The notes: a model not told the origin generated them from the sequence alone. A DNA stretch of 64,000 bases from Candidatus Scalindua arabica (GCA_018263435.1 JAANXD010000075.1:1-64000), one strand, 5' to 3'; shown: positions 33,607-43,397, counted from the first letter of the stretch. A program made the numbers and translations.

Positions 33607-35516
33607 GTAAAAGACAGGCAACTTATTATCCGAAGGAAGTAATAGACAAAATCAGAAATGTATTAAATAAATCCAAGGGTATGGTACTTGATGAAGATTT
33701 ATTAAATACCGTAGAAAATATATGTCAAGGTGTCGAATCTAACCTGAAGAGAAAGAAGTCCAAGGCTTCTGAATTAGCCAGAAATATTATCAAAGAAGGC
33801 GAATCAAAGAATTTAGGAGAACAAATACAAGAGGAAAGAGAGATATTCGGTAACATAATGGAGGTTATCGGGACGGGTTTATGCCTGCTTGATAAGGATT
33901 CAAAAGTTGTCTGGGCGAATGATACTTTGAAAGAGTGGTTGGACTTGAAAGAATCACCTGTTGGAAACCACTGTTCTAACATTTATCAATGTGATGTTGC
34001 CGGGACTGATAAATGTCCGGCTGTCAGGGTCTTTAAAGGAGAGGAAGGCCACTTGCCTGAATCATGGGTAACAACTACAAAGACTGAAAAGAGAATGCAC
34101 ATTCAACACATTGCCATACCCATGACCAACAAAGAGGGTGTCTTGGAAAATGTTCTGCTGTTGACTGTTGATGTGACTAAAAGTGAAAAACTGGTGCATA
34201 GACTCTTACTGTTGCAGCAGTTTGGAGAAATTACCCAGGGAACTCTTCATCTTGACAAACTACTTCACTTGATTTTAACGTGCATAACTGCTGACTACTC
34301 GTTTGGATTTAACAGGGCAATGCTTTTCCTGATTAATCAGGAGCTTGATGTCTTAAACGGGAAATTGGCGATAGGGCCATCCTCTCTGGAAGAGGCTACA
34401 CAAATCCAGGCAGAAATGTCAAGTAAGCATGATTCCCTCAGAGACATAATTGATAGATTGGATTATAGTCATAATATTGATACACCTTTTAATACTATGA
34501 CGAAGCTTATGGTATACCCATTAACGGATACGAGAGAAGTTGTCGTATCTTGCGCTAAAGGGAAAAAACCCATAATCATCAAAGATGCTGACAATGACCC
34601 GCGTGTAACAGAAGAATTTAGAAAATCTTTAGGTGCTAGTGAATTTGTCTGTGTTCCTTTGATAGCAAAGAATGAAACAATTGGTGTTATAGTCGCAGAT
34701 AACGTCTATACAGTTGAAAGAATATCGGAGGACCGTGTCAATACTCTGACAATGTTCGTCAACCAGGCTGCGCTGGCTATAGAAAATGCTGAAACTTACA
34801 AAAGGCTAGAAGACAAAATAAACCAGCTTACAGAAATACAAGAGAGGCTTATTCGTTCAGAAAAGCTGGCTGCAATAGGTTCGATGTCATCATATGTCGC
34901 GCATGAGATTAGAAATCCACTGGTAACTATCGGTGGCTTTGCCAAAACACTTTCTCGTTTTACATTTACAGATTCGAAAATAAAGACTAATATTGACATA
35001 ATCATAGAAGAAGTAAAACGTTTAGAGGAAATACTTAATAATATTACAGATTTTGGTAAGCCATCTACACTGGAAAAGGTTGATACGCAAATATGCAAGA
35101 TCATGGAAGACACATGCATGTTGATGGAGAATTATTTCCAGGAGAAACAGATAAAATTACATAAAAGATTTGAAGAGGACATACCTGAAATATCTGTTGA
35201 TCCTGCACAAATAAAGCAAGTTTTCCTTAATATAATAATGAATGCGGTAGAGTCAATGCCCGATGGTGGTGACCTCGATGTAATAATTAAATCTGTATAT
35301 AAATCAATAGAAATAGATATTATTGATACCGGCAAAAGTATACCACAGAGAGTATTGCAAAATATTTTTGATCCATTCTTTACAACAAAACCGAGCGGTA
35401 CAGGTGTGGGCCTGCCTGTAAGCCTGAAGATTATTGAAGATCATGGCGGTAATATAGATGTCAAAAGCAAGCATGGAAAAGGTACAAGAATGTCACTGAC
35501 ATTACCAATTAAATAA
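33603..35516 (+). CDS. PAS-GAF sensor histidine kinase
   Basis: 637 residues, no membrane segment, so a cytoplasmic sensor. It has an N-terminal helical part, a PAS domain (about 80-180: LCLLDKDSKVVWANDTLKEW) and a GAF domain (about 205-395). The HisKA dimerisation helix carries the phospho-acceptor His in YVAHEIRNPLVT (near 433), and the ATPase domain has an N box (NIIMNAVESMPDGG), G1 (DIIDTGKSIPQ, where the usual GxG is altered to GKS) and G2 (GTGVGLPVS). Cysteines in the PAS domain (HCSNIYQCDVAGTDKCP) might bind a metal or heme. The ATGA overlap with galT shows coupling, and the response regulator follows by 14 bases. A role in controlling glycogen metabolism is an inference from position. 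Confidence 0.9.
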   Translation: MSKRQATYYPKEVIDKIRNVLNKSKGMVLDEDLLNTVENICQGVESNLKRKKSKASELARNIIKEGESKNLGEQIQEEREIFGNIMEVIGTGLCLLDKDSKVVWANDTLKEWLDLKESPVGNHCSNIYQCDVAGTDKCPAVRVFKGEEGHLPESWVTTTKTEKRMHIQHIAIPMTNKEGVLENVLLLTVDVTKSEKLVHRLLLLQQFGEITQGTLHLDKLLHLILTCITADYSFGFNRAMLFLINQELDVLNGKLAIGPSSLEEATQIQAEMSSKHDSLRDIIDRLDYSHNIDTPFNTMTKLMVYPLTDTREVVVSCAKGKKPIIIKDADNDPRVTEEFRKSLGASEFVCVPLIAKNETIGVIVADNVYTVERISEDRVNTLTMFVNQAALAIENAETYKRLEDKINQLTEIQERLIRSEKLAAIGSMSSYVAHEIRNPLVTIGGFAKTLSRFTFTDSKIKTNIDIIIEEVKRLEEILNNITDFGKPSTLEKVDTQICKIMEDTCMLMENYFQEKQIKLHKRFEEDIPEISVDPAQIKQVFLNIIMNAVESMPDGGDLDVIIKSVYKSIEIDIIDTGKSIPQRVLQNIFDPFFTTKPSGTGVGLPVSLKIIEDHGGNIDVKSKHGKGTRMSLTLPIK

Positions 35517-35529
35517 CAGAAAGGAATTT

Positions 35530-35904
35530 GTGGCGATGACAACTATCCTCCTTGTAGAAGACGACAAAAACCAGAAGTTGCTTTACGAACAGGAACTAAG
35601 GCATGAAGGTTATGAAGTTGTGACTGCTTCTAATGGTAAAGAGGCCCTGGAAAAAGTACAAGAAAATTTACCGGACATTGTCATAATGGACATAAATATG
35701 CCAAAGATGGATGGTATTGAGGCAATGGGCAAGATATTAGGTAAAAACAAGGAGATTCCGGTTATCATCAACACTGCTTATAGCAATTATAAAGACAGTT
35801 TTATGTCATGGGCGGCGGATGCATATATAGTTAAAACCTCAGATTTGTCAGAATTAAAAGAGAAAATAAAGGAAGTGTTGGCAAAAAAAAGTAAGGATTC
35901 CTGA
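35530..35904 (+). CDS. Single-domain response regulator (CheY-like)
   Basis: 124 residues consisting only of a receiver domain: acidic pocket VEDDKNQ, phospho-acceptor Asp in IVIMDINMPKMDG (about residue 55), the Thr in INTAYS and the Lys of IVKTSDLSEL (about 105). There is no output domain, so it must act by protein-protein contact. It is the cognate partner of the kinase encoded upstream. The GTG at 35530 and the ATG two codons later are both possible starts; aagga precedes them. Confidence 0.92.
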   Translation: MAMTTILLVEDDKNQKLLYEQELRHEGYEVVTASNGKEALEKVQENLPDIVIMDINMPKMDGIEAMGKILGKNKEIPVIINTAYSNYKDSFMSWAADAYIVKTSDLSELKEKIKEVLAKKSKDS

Positions 35905-35996
35905 GCTAACGTAAATAAGTCATTATTATAAAGTTTTTCCGGAATCTAAACCAGACACCAAGGCCTGATAACAAAGAAATATTTGAGTATAAAGAC

Positions 35997-37238
35997 ATGC
36001 CTTTAAATAACACACAAGCACTTGATAAAATACTTACCATAATCCTTGCAGGAGGTCAGGGAGAAAGATTGTATCCACTGACAAAAGACAGGGCTAAGCC
36101 TGCTGTACCTTTCGGAGGAATATACAGGATTATAGACTTTACGTTAAGTAATTGCCTGAATTCCGGATTACGCAAGATAGTAGTCCTGACACAATACAAA
36201 TCATTTTCTCTCGATAAACATTTGAGACTTGGATGGAATATTTTTAATAACGAATTAAATGAGTACATAGAGCAGATACCTCCCCAGCAAAGGATCAGCG
36301 ATCAGTGGTATCAGGGAACTGCAGATGCTGTTTACCAGAATATATACACACTTGAAAAAGAGCAGCCTGAAATGGTCTTGATACTCTCCGGAGACCATAT
36401 TTATAAAATGGATTACAGAAGTATGGCTATCTTTCATCAGCAAAACAGGGCCGACCTTACAGTTGCATGTATGGAAGTTCCACTGGATGAAAGCAAAAGA
36501 TTCGGAGTGGTAAAAACAGATAAAGAAAATAGAATTGTCGGATTCCATGAAAAACCTTTTGAGCCAATACCCTCTCCAAATAACCCTGAAGCTTCACTGG
36601 TTTCAATGGGAATATATTTATTTAATACCACAACCCTGGTTAAGGCAGTAATAGATGACGCCAAACAGGACACAAATCATGATTTTGGAAAGAACATAAT
36701 ACCTGAAATGATACATTCAAAAAGAGTATATGCATACCCATTTGCAGATGGGACCAATAATAACCCAAGCTACTGGCGTGATATAGGTACTCTGGATGCT
36801 TACTGGGAGGCGAATATGGATCTCGTGCAAGAGTCACCGGAATTTAATCTTTACGACAAAGATTGGCCAATCCGCACTCATCAGGAACAGAACCCGCCTG
36901 CAAAAACAACTTTTAAGAAAACCATTCCTGAAGGACGAACTGACATGATCCTGAATTCTATTGTTTCCGGAGGATGTATTATCAGTGGTGCAAAGGTAGA
37001 AGGATGCATATTGTCACCTGACGTCAGAGTAGACACTAATTCCGAAATTTACGATTCAATTATAATGGAGAGTGTCAGGATAGGTAAGAATGTAAAGATC
37101 AAAAAGGCTATAATAGACAAATCGGTAAATATTCCTGACTACATGAGCATCGGTTACAACAGGGAAGAAGACTCCAAACACTTTACTGTAACCGATAGCG
37201 GTATAACAGTCGTGCGCAAAGAAATGCATCTGATATAA
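35997..37238 (+). CDS. glgC: Glucose-1-phosphate adenylyltransferase
   Basis: 413 residues. It makes ADP-glucose, the committed step for glycogen. The nucleotidyltransferase core shows LAGGQGERLYPLTKDRAKPA, the substrate region DQWYQGTADAVYQNI, GDHIYKMDY and WRDIGTLDAYWEAN, followed by a left-handed beta-helix with hexapeptide repeats (SIVSGGCIISGAKVEGCIL). Length and motifs are those of bacterial GlgC. Its stop codon abuts the stop of the convergent DUF2088 gene. Confidence 0.96.
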   Translation: MPLNNTQALDKILTIILAGGQGERLYPLTKDRAKPAVPFGGIYRIIDFTLSNCLNSGLRKIVVLTQYKSFSLDKHLRLGWNIFNNELNEYIEQIPPQQRISDQWYQGTADAVYQNIYTLEKEQPEMVLILSGDHIYKMDYRSMAIFHQQNRADLTVACMEVPLDESKRFGVVKTDKENRIVGFHEKPFEPIPSPNNPEASLVSMGIYLFNTTTLVKAVIDDAKQDTNHDFGKNIIPEMIHSKRVYAYPFADGTNNNPSYWRDIGTLDAYWEANMDLVQESPEFNLYDKDWPIRTHQEQNPPAKTTFKKTIPEGRTDMILNSIVSGGCIISGAKVEGCILSPDVRVDTNSEIYDSIIMESVRIGKNVKIKKAIIDKSVNIPDYMSIGYNREEDSKHFTVTDSGITVVRKEMHLI

Positions 37239-38510
37239 TTAACCCCACATATCGAAGAGTGGAAGATTACCGGAAGAATCAAAGGTAATCTCTCTGGCAG
37301 AGGATGTTTGCTCAAAATTATCGCGCCCATTTAAATCATCAAGATACCCCTCGGACACAATAACTTTTTCTAAATCCAGGGTGCTCTTTATCCAGACAAT
37401 CTTCATGTCATCAGGATTTTCAATACTGCATGTTGATCCTGCCGCTTCTATGGCATCTTTGTCGCATTCAAAAGTTATTGGAATTTTTGCCCCTTCTGGC
37501 CGGAGGGCCGTAACACAATTTATATACGTTTCCTGAAAGTTAATCTTGTTCACTAATTTTTGTGTAGTGAAATCTGCCAGTCCAATACCACAAGCATTGC
37601 CGTGTGAATTTGGAGTCAGATCACGCACAAATATTCTTGATATTCCCGCACCTTCATTTGGGGCTTTACTCGAATTCTCGTCTTTGTGTTCAATAATATT
37701 TGTATCCATACCAGTGCCGCTTATATCCTTGCCCATATTGTCAATAATCAGCAAATCTATATTCCTGAAGGGTAGCTTTGCCATTAGTTCAGAAGATTTC
37801 TTTTTGAGTACGGGTTCCTTCTTGATGATATCCTCTCCCCTCATCGCACTGATATCTGCAACCTTGCCATATGCATTCTCAATTATCGCTAATCCAAACA
37901 AAACAGATAGCTTTGACAAAACGAACGGAAGGGCGGATTCAACTATCAGATCAAAAGTATTCTTCATTATAGCCCTATGGTATGCCCTGGCACCAACATC
38001 CTTGCCAAGTCCAACCAGTAACATTTTTATCAACCCGCTTTCTACCTCACCTGCAAAACGCGTATGCGGCTTTATTCTGTTAATCGCTATAACGTGATCT
38101 GCGTTAATAACATTTTTATCAATGTAAACAGGAATACCGTTGTTGCTTTCTCCAATTTTAACAACATCCATAGTGGCTTTTATTGGTACTCCCATCTTCT
38201 TTTCTGTTATACCATACCCTTCTAATACTTTAAGTTGGCCACTGACTGTGGCTCCTCCATGACTACCCATAGCCGGTATTATGAATGGCTTCCCCTGCAA
38301 CTTGATTAATTCATCAATAACTGTTCTGGTAATCACATTTATATCTGTAATACCACGACTACCGGCAGTTATTGCGATACTGTCACCGGGTTTAATCTGT
38401 TTCTGCAGCTTCAGGTTGGCTATTTCCGTTTTGATTTTTCCGTTTACATCTTCTATCGAATAAGATGGAAATCTCTGTTTGATTTGAATTAATTTGTGGC
38501 TGTTAATCAA
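37239..38510 (-). CDS. DUF2088 / LarA-like protein
   Basis: 423 residues from TTG 38510, chosen because an aaaggag ribosome site lies eight bases upstream and homology begins at INSHKLIQIKQRFP; the frame is open to 38648, but that extension is repeat-derived DNA. The N-terminal region (PGDSIAITAGSRGITDIN, VIPAMGSHGGAT-like PAMGSHGGAT, IKPHTRFAGEVESGLIKMLLVGLGK) matches DUF2088, the fold shared with the nickel-pincer lactate racemase LarA. Whether it is a racemase is unknown; the LarBCE maturation genes are not in the window. Confidence 0.82.
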   Translation of the reverse strand: MINSHKLIQIKQRFPSYSIEDVNGKIKTEIANLKLQKQIKPGDSIAITAGSRGITDINVITRTVIDELIKLQGKPFIIPAMGSHGGATVSGQLKVLEGYGITEKKMGVPIKATMDVVKIGESNNGIPVYIDKNVINADHVIAINRIKPHTRFAGEVESGLIKMLLVGLGKDVGARAYHRAIMKNTFDLIVESALPFVLSKLSVLFGLAIIENAYGKVADISAMRGEDIIKKEPVLKKKSSELMAKLPFRNIDLLIIDNMGKDISGTGMDTNIIEHKDENSSKAPNEGAGISRIFVRDLTPNSHGNACGIGLADFTTQKLVNKINFQETYINCVTALRPEGAKIPITFECDKDAIEAAGSTCSIENPDDMKIVWIKSTLDLEKVIVSEGYLDDLNGRDNFEQTSSAREITFDSSGNLPLFDMWG

Positions 38511-38795
38511 ACTTCTCACTCCTTTAATTTGTATTGTCAGGCTAATTTTAATTAACACCTTCGGCGGACTATGATTGTTAACTGTACCCCGCTTAGAGGG
38601 GTGTAGCGGAATGGCTTCAGCCTTCCACGTCCACAGGCTCACTGACAAAAAGATGGTTATACGGAAGTTTAAATTGACATTGAATCCGTTGTGTGTGGAG
38701 GTTTGAAAACCTCCGCTACTGACATAATAAAAGGCTAAAGCCTTAAAATGGAAATGGTTATTCTGTGACGGGGAGAGCAGACAATTCAGACATTC
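38511..38795. other. Intergenic region with palindromic repeat debris
   Basis: The spacer between the DUF502 and DUF2088 genes contains gtagcggaatggcttcagcc (38602 onward) and a hairpin ggaggttt/aaacctcc flanked by gctac (38694-38718). The latter is the same family as the palindrome at 55401-55459. The piece aaaggctaaagcctt forms another small hairpin. No gene is visible. Confidence 0.55.
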
Positions 38796-39485
38796 CTACT
38801 CTTCCTGCGCCTCACTTGTCAACTTACTTTTGAAGAGTTTCAAGTGTTCCGGTACCAATATTCCACCTGAAATAATCAACTTCATTCCTTCCTCTATATC
38901 CATGTCGGTTTCAACAATATCGTCCTCTGGAAGGTAAATCAGAAAGCCTGAAGTAGGATTTGGAGTCGTTGGAACAAATATACTTGTTAGTTCTGTTCCG
39001 TCTTTTGTCTTTATGTTTCCGGTGACAAATGCAAATGCCTTCATGCCGACTCTCGGATATTCAACTAAAACCACACGTTTAAAAGATTGTCTACCTGGGA
39101 GACTGATAATCTCAACCAATTTTTTCGAGGATGTATATATATTTTTAATAATGGGAGTCTTGTTCAGGATTGCTTCGAAAAAATTTAAGATTAGTTTTCC
39201 AAAGAAATTGGTAGCTACAACGCCTATAAAATAAAGAGCAAAGAAGGTAAGTACAAATGCAACTGACGTGACAACAAACTCATCAACTGTACTATTTGGA
39301 TGAGCAACTCCCAGAAAAATGAATATCTTTTTTACTACAGGAGAGAGGATTCCTCCTATTAAACCGAACAAAAACTTTATTATAATAAATGTGATAAAAA
39401 TCGGGAAAACAACAAGAAGGCCTGTAACCAATTTCCTTCTAATGTTCTTCCTGAAATCACTAGTGTAAAGTTTCCCTGTCTTCAT
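38796..39485 (-). CDS. DUF502 family membrane protein
   Basis: 229 residues. Two transmembrane helices (about 18-40 and 65-90) and a soluble C-terminal domain with the family boxes LNKTPIIKNIYTSSKKLVE, VVLVEYPRVGMKAFAFVTG and FVPTTPNPTSGFLIYLPEDD. DUF502 proteins occur in bacteria and plants (LIKE-COV) as membrane proteins of uncertain function, perhaps in trafficking. It lies 27 bases downstream of the IspH-UbiA fusion gene on the same strand. Confidence 0.9.
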   Translation of the reverse strand: MKTGKLYTSDFRKNIRRKLVTGLLVVFPIFITFIIIKFLFGLIGGILSPVVKKIFIFLGVAHPNSTVDEFVVTSVAFVLTFFALYFIGVVATNFFGKLILNFFEAILNKTPIIKNIYTSSKKLVEIISLPGRQSFKRVVLVEYPRVGMKAFAFVTGNIKTKDGTELTSIFVPTTPNPTSGFLIYLPEDDIVETDMDIEEGMKLIISGGILVPEHLKLFKSKLTSEAQEE

Positions 39486-39512
39486 ATAAAATAATTCCGA
39501 AAACTTAAGATA

Positions 39513-41258
39513 TTAGATTACAAAAATCTGCCAGATTACTACCATTATACTGGCAAGGATAAAATTAAAATCTGTAATACTTTCACAGATTAATCCACCA
39601 GGCATACGTCGTATGTGGTAGAGATACAAATACCCACTAGCATAGAGAACACATGGGATAAGGTAGTATGAGAATTCCGAAGTCCAGCCTGCCATGGGGC
39701 TTATAATCAATAATATTGTTAATAATATTGAGATTGCAACCAAAATTGCTTTCGTGTTTTCTTTTCCTATTGCTATCGGTATCGTCTCCTTGCCAATTAT
39801 TCTATCACCCTGAACGTCCTTTACATCAAGTAATACTGTCCTTATAAAGGCCATGCTGAAGGTAAGTGCTAATACTACAGGAAGCGCTGACAATGATGAC
39901 GTTGCTGCTCCCAGGAAAGGAATTAAACCTGTACTCACAGCCCATGTTATGCTTATAAATATCTCCTTCGAGCCTGGAATCTGTGCCAAACTTCGATATC
40001 GAATAAAACGTGAAAACTCTTTTGGAATGATAGAAACCCTGTATGCTATTCCAAATAAAGTTGCAAAAAACACACAGAAAAATACATCTATGCTAACCGT
40101 GAATGCTAGAATAAAAGAGGTGATTGCCGTAGTAATACTCAGAACTATAAAAAAGGCTTGAAATTCCTTAAATAGTTTCACCCTGGATGGTTCGCTCAGG
40201 GCAGCGGCCTCTTTGTCTGCAAAATGGTTTAAAACATACATTGAAAACAGAAACAGTGTTGAGATTGCACAGTATTTAATCCTGGGATCAATACCGAGTA
40301 GAACAGCGCTTGAGTAGCTGAAACTTGCGGCGCCAATTCCAATGTACATAAAACTGCCAATTAAGATTGAAATTGCCTTTTCAGCAAATAATCGTATTTT
40401 TCTTATCTTTTTACCTTTAAAATTCTGTACTTTATCGACAACTCTCTGAAGTAGCCAGTTAGGAGTTGAAGCGCCGGCTGTCACACCAATCACGTTGTAA
40501 TCTACAAGTTTTCTTAACTCCAGTTCATCTTCTGTCTCTACCAGGAACGTAGGCGTGCCTCTATCTACAGAGATTTGAACCAACCTGTTTGTATTAGCAC
40601 TGCCTCTGCCGCCAACGACAATCATTGCATCTACCTCTTCGCTCAGATTTATTACTTCTTCCTGTCGTCTTGATGTAGAGCTGCAGATCGTATCAAACAC
40701 CTCGTGGTCTCCATATCTTTGCTTAAGCTTCTCTACCGTTAATGCATAAGTATTCATATCCTGTGTCGTCTGGGCAACAACACAAATCTTCTCTATGTCA
40801 GGCAGACCGGACACGTCCTCCGGTGACGAGATCACATAACCATTGCCTTCGGTATATCCAAGTAGTCCTATCACTTCAGCATGTCCTTCATCGCCTACTA
40901 TAATAGTAGAGTATCCTTTCTTTGCGTGTTCCTCTATAATTAATTGTACTCGTTTCACACGAGGGCAGGTTGCATCGCAAACCTCCGCTCCTGATGCTTC
41001 AAGCTCCTGCCTTCTTTTGGGTGTAATACCATGTGCCCTTATGACTACCGTACTTTTGGTCAGGTCAGTATCTTCATTAAGAGTTCTTATCCCCTTACTC
41101 TCTAGTTTTTCAAGTACTTGAGGGTTATGTATTAGTGGCCCTTCTGTGTAGACAGTGCCGTCATCTCTCTGCCTTTTATTTGCAGCATCAAGGACATTGT
41201 CCATGGCCTTGCGCACACCCATACAAAAGCCTGCTGTTTTCGCAACTATAACTCGCAT
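39513..41258 (-). CDS. ispH: IspH (HMBPP reductase) fused to a UbiA-type prenyltransferase
   Basis: 581 residues. Residues 1-280 are complete IspH/LytB, the [4Fe-4S] enzyme that makes IPP and DMAPP in the MEP pathway: Cys in AGFCMGV, Cys in DATCPRV, Cys in DTICSSTSRRQ, plus HGITP, VVAQTTQ, the SANTNRL variant of SxN and TAGASTP. Residues ~295-581 are a polytopic UbiA-like domain with about eight helices, NHFADKEA (NxxxD) as first acidic motif and LDVKDVQGD (DxxDxxxD) as second. The reading frame is continuous through the linker FKGKKIRKIRLFAEKA. UbiA enzymes attach isoprenoid chains to aromatic or other acceptors, so the fusion would couple isoprenoid precursor supply to a prenyl transfer step at the membrane. 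The acceptor is unknown. Confidence 0.9.
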   Translation of the reverse strand: MRVIVAKTAGFCMGVRKAMDNVLDAANKRQRDDGTVYTEGPLIHNPQVLEKLESKGIRTLNEDTDLTKSTVVIRAHGITPKRRQELEASGAEVCDATCPRVKRVQLIIEEHAKKGYSTIIVGDEGHAEVIGLLGYTEGNGYVISSPEDVSGLPDIEKICVVAQTTQDMNTYALTVEKLKQRYGDHEVFDTICSSTSRRQEEVINLSEEVDAMIVVGGRGSANTNRLVQISVDRGTPTFLVETEDELELRKLVDYNVIGVTAGASTPNWLLQRVVDKVQNFKGKKIRKIRLFAEKAISILIGSFMYIGIGAASFSYSSAVLLGIDPRIKYCAISTLFLFSMYVLNHFADKEAAALSEPSRVKLFKEFQAFFIVLSITTAITSFILAFTVSIDVFFCVFFATLFGIAYRVSIIPKEFSRFIRYRSLAQIPGSKEIFISITWAVSTGLIPFLGAATSSLSALPVVLALTFSMAFIRTVLLDVKDVQGDRIIGKETIPIAIGKENTKAILVAISILLTILLIISPMAGWTSEFSYYLIPCVLYASGYLYLYHIRRMPGGLICESITDFNFILASIMVVIWQIFVI

Positions 41259-41364
41259 TTTTAACCATTCCTATACTTACATGTAGGGCCAGCATATCCG
41301 GTCAATCCACGTATATAAAAATATACTGTACATAATATTGTCATATTATCACCATACAATTTTC

Positions 41365-41393
41365 TTGTCAAAGAAATTCAGATTTGATAAGAT
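41365..41393 (+). promoter_or_regulatory. Promoter upstream of the nitroreductase
   Basis: TTGTCA (41365-41370), a 17-base spacer and TAAGAT (41388-41393). The gene begins at 41464 with an aaggag ribosome site, so the leader would be about 65 bases. The region is shared with the divergent IspH-UbiA gene. Confidence 0.45.
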
Positions 41394-41463
41394 TTTGCTG
41401 TGGAAAATATAATAATTCTGGCTCGACCGAACATATCAGCTAAAAATATAAGGAGCGCATAAC

Positions 41464-41970
41464 ATGGAATTTTATGAAGTAATAAGCAATAGGAGAAGCG
41501 TAAGGGCTTATAAAAAAGATCCTGTGGAAGACAGTAAACTTAACCGAATCCTGAATGCCGCACGGCTCGCACCAACTGCCGCAAACAGGCAGCCATACTC
41601 TCTTATCGTAGTAAAGGATGAAGATACCAGGCGGAAACTTAAAGATGCCTATTCGCAGGAATGGTTTTATACTGCTCCTGTAATTGTATGTGCATGTGCA
41701 TTACCTGATGATGCCTGGAAAAGAAATGATGGGAAGGGGTATGTTGATGTTGACGTAGCAATAGCAATGGATCATTTAGTACTCGCTGCTTCTGCCGAAG
41801 GGCTTGGTACTTGCTGGATAGCAGCTTTTAAACCAGAAGTAGTAAGGGAAGTATTAAACATACCTGATAATATGGAACCCCTGGTCTTAACACCATTGGG
41901 CTACCCTGAGACCATTCCTGAGCCAACTTTTCGAAAACCACTTGAAGAAATGGTAAGAGAAATCACGTGA
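41464..41970 (+). CDS. Nitroreductase-family FMN protein
   Basis: 168 residues with the FMN-binding start SNRRSVRAYKKDPVED (Arg pair), AARLAPTAANRQPYSLIVV and GLGTCWIAAF. The family reduces nitro groups, quinones or enones with NAD(P)H; the short form with a truncated middle is common in anaerobes. The real substrate is unknown. A good ribosome site (aaggagcgcataac) precedes the ATG. No operon partner is evident. Confidence 0.9.
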   Translation: MEFYEVISNRRSVRAYKKDPVEDSKLNRILNAARLAPTAANRQPYSLIVVKDEDTRRKLKDAYSQEWFYTAPVIVCACALPDDAWKRNDGKGYVDVDVAIAMDHLVLAASAEGLGTCWIAAFKPEVVREVLNIPDNMEPLVLTPLGYPETIPEPTFRKPLEEMVREIT

Positions 41971-42153
41971 ATTTACTACCATTATTCATGCCATATACAG
42001 TTCCACACTTCAGTGGAAATACATTGTATTATCTGTCATTCCCATGGTTTTGCCAACATGGTAATCAAACAGGGAAATCTAAATTCCACATAATTCCTGG
42101 TGCCCCAGATGGTCTTGAATGTTTAACCTGCTAACTTGTTTAAGGTATAAAAG

Positions 42154-43344
42154 ATGACAACGATTGCAATATCACGTTGTGATGATTATGGATTAGAGAA
42201 AGTCAGTGCTGCTACTAAAAGGTGTATGAGCCTGATTGGCAACATTGAAACCATTGTAAAGCCCGGAATGAAGGTGTTGTTGAAACTGAACCTTCTTTCT
42301 GCCTCGTTGGGGCCGGAAAGGGCGGTTAATACACACCCTGGCGTCATCAGGGCGCTAGTTGACATATTTATGGAAGATTATGGGTGCGAGGTCTACATTG
42401 GAGATTCTTGTGGCAGCCTCAGGACAGGTTCAACAGATAAGGCTTTCAGGGTTACGCAAATAGACAAGATAGCAGAAGAGACTGGAGCCATTATCGTAAA
42501 CTTTGACAAGGATGAAGCGCTTGACATAACAAATAACAATGCTGCAATCTTAAAAGAGTTTAAGATTGCAAACACTGTTAGATCAGTAGATGTCGTAGTG
42601 AATGTTCCGAAACTGAAAACACATGGTTTAACAAGATATACAGGAGCAATTAAGAATATGTTCGGTTCCATCCCAGCAAATGGAAAGAAGAATGTGCATC
42701 TTCTGGCGCCAAAGAACAGATCAATGGCTCAGGCATTGGTTGATGTTTTTGAGATGGTACAACCACAGATCACTGTAATGGATGCAGTTATCGGGATGGA
42801 GGGTAACGGTCCTAATGCCGGAGATCCGAGAAAAGTAGGATTGATTATTGCTGGTTTTGATGGTGTTGCGTTAGATGCAGTGGCCAGTACAATTATCGGC
42901 TTTGATCCCATGAAAGTACCTATAATAAGGTATGCTCACGAAAGAAGGCTGGGTACTGCGGATATGAATAAGATCGATGTTTCAGGTGAAGAAATCAGCA
43001 AGGTTACAGTAGCCGATTTTAAAAAGCCTTCCAGCTCTGCACAGGACTTTGCGTCTAACTACATACCTGACTTTCTTCTTGCAAAATTGTTTGATAATAG
43101 CTGTTCATCTGTATCTTCAGTATATGAGCCGAATTGTACAAGATGTTATGAATGTATCCGAAATTGTCCGGCCAAAGCGATGTCTGCTCCAGATGGCAGG
43201 GTGATCGTTGACGAGGATAAATGTATTGGATGTTTTTGCTGTGATGAGGTGTGCAATTACAAGGCGATTGTGATGAAACGCACATTTCTTGGCAGGGCTT
43301 TCTTGAAAATGGCAGTGTTCCTTGGCGTAGAAAGATTGCAGTAG
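42154..43344 (+). CDS. DUF362 protein with C-terminal 2x[4Fe-4S] ferredoxin domain
   Basis: 396 residues. Residues 1-310 are DUF362 (KPGMKVLLKLNLL, GDSCGSLRTGSTDKAF, VPKLKTHGLTRYTGAIKNMFG). Residues ~320-375 hold two ferredoxin clusters: CTRCYECIRNCPAKA and CIGCFCCDEVCNYKAI. Such fusions are widespread in anaerobes; the DUF362 part has been linked to iron-sulfur-dependent redox proteins, but its reaction is unresolved. It is probably cytoplasmic; no signal peptide is seen. Confidence 0.88.
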   Translation: MTTIAISRCDDYGLEKVSAATKRCMSLIGNIETIVKPGMKVLLKLNLLSASLGPERAVNTHPGVIRALVDIFMEDYGCEVYIGDSCGSLRTGSTDKAFRVTQIDKIAEETGAIIVNFDKDEALDITNNNAAILKEFKIANTVRSVDVVVNVPKLKTHGLTRYTGAIKNMFGSIPANGKKNVHLLAPKNRSMAQALVDVFEMVQPQITVMDAVIGMEGNGPNAGDPRKVGLIIAGFDGVALDAVASTIIGFDPMKVPIIRYAHERRLGTADMNKIDVSGEEISKVTVADFKKPSSSAQDFASNYIPDFLLAKLFDNSCSSVSSVYEPNCTRCYECIRNCPAKAMSAPDGRVIVDEDKCIGCFCCDEVCNYKAIVMKRTFLGRAFLKMAVFLGVERLQ

Positions 43345-43397
43345 GGGTCTATTATGCTGTAGCCTCCCGCCTGTGAGGGCGTTTAAATCAAGTTCAA

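Noticed and set aside
37546-38097. 183-residue frame opposite the DUF2088 gene
   Set aside because: Antisense shadow of a well-conserved gene; no ribosome site or family features.
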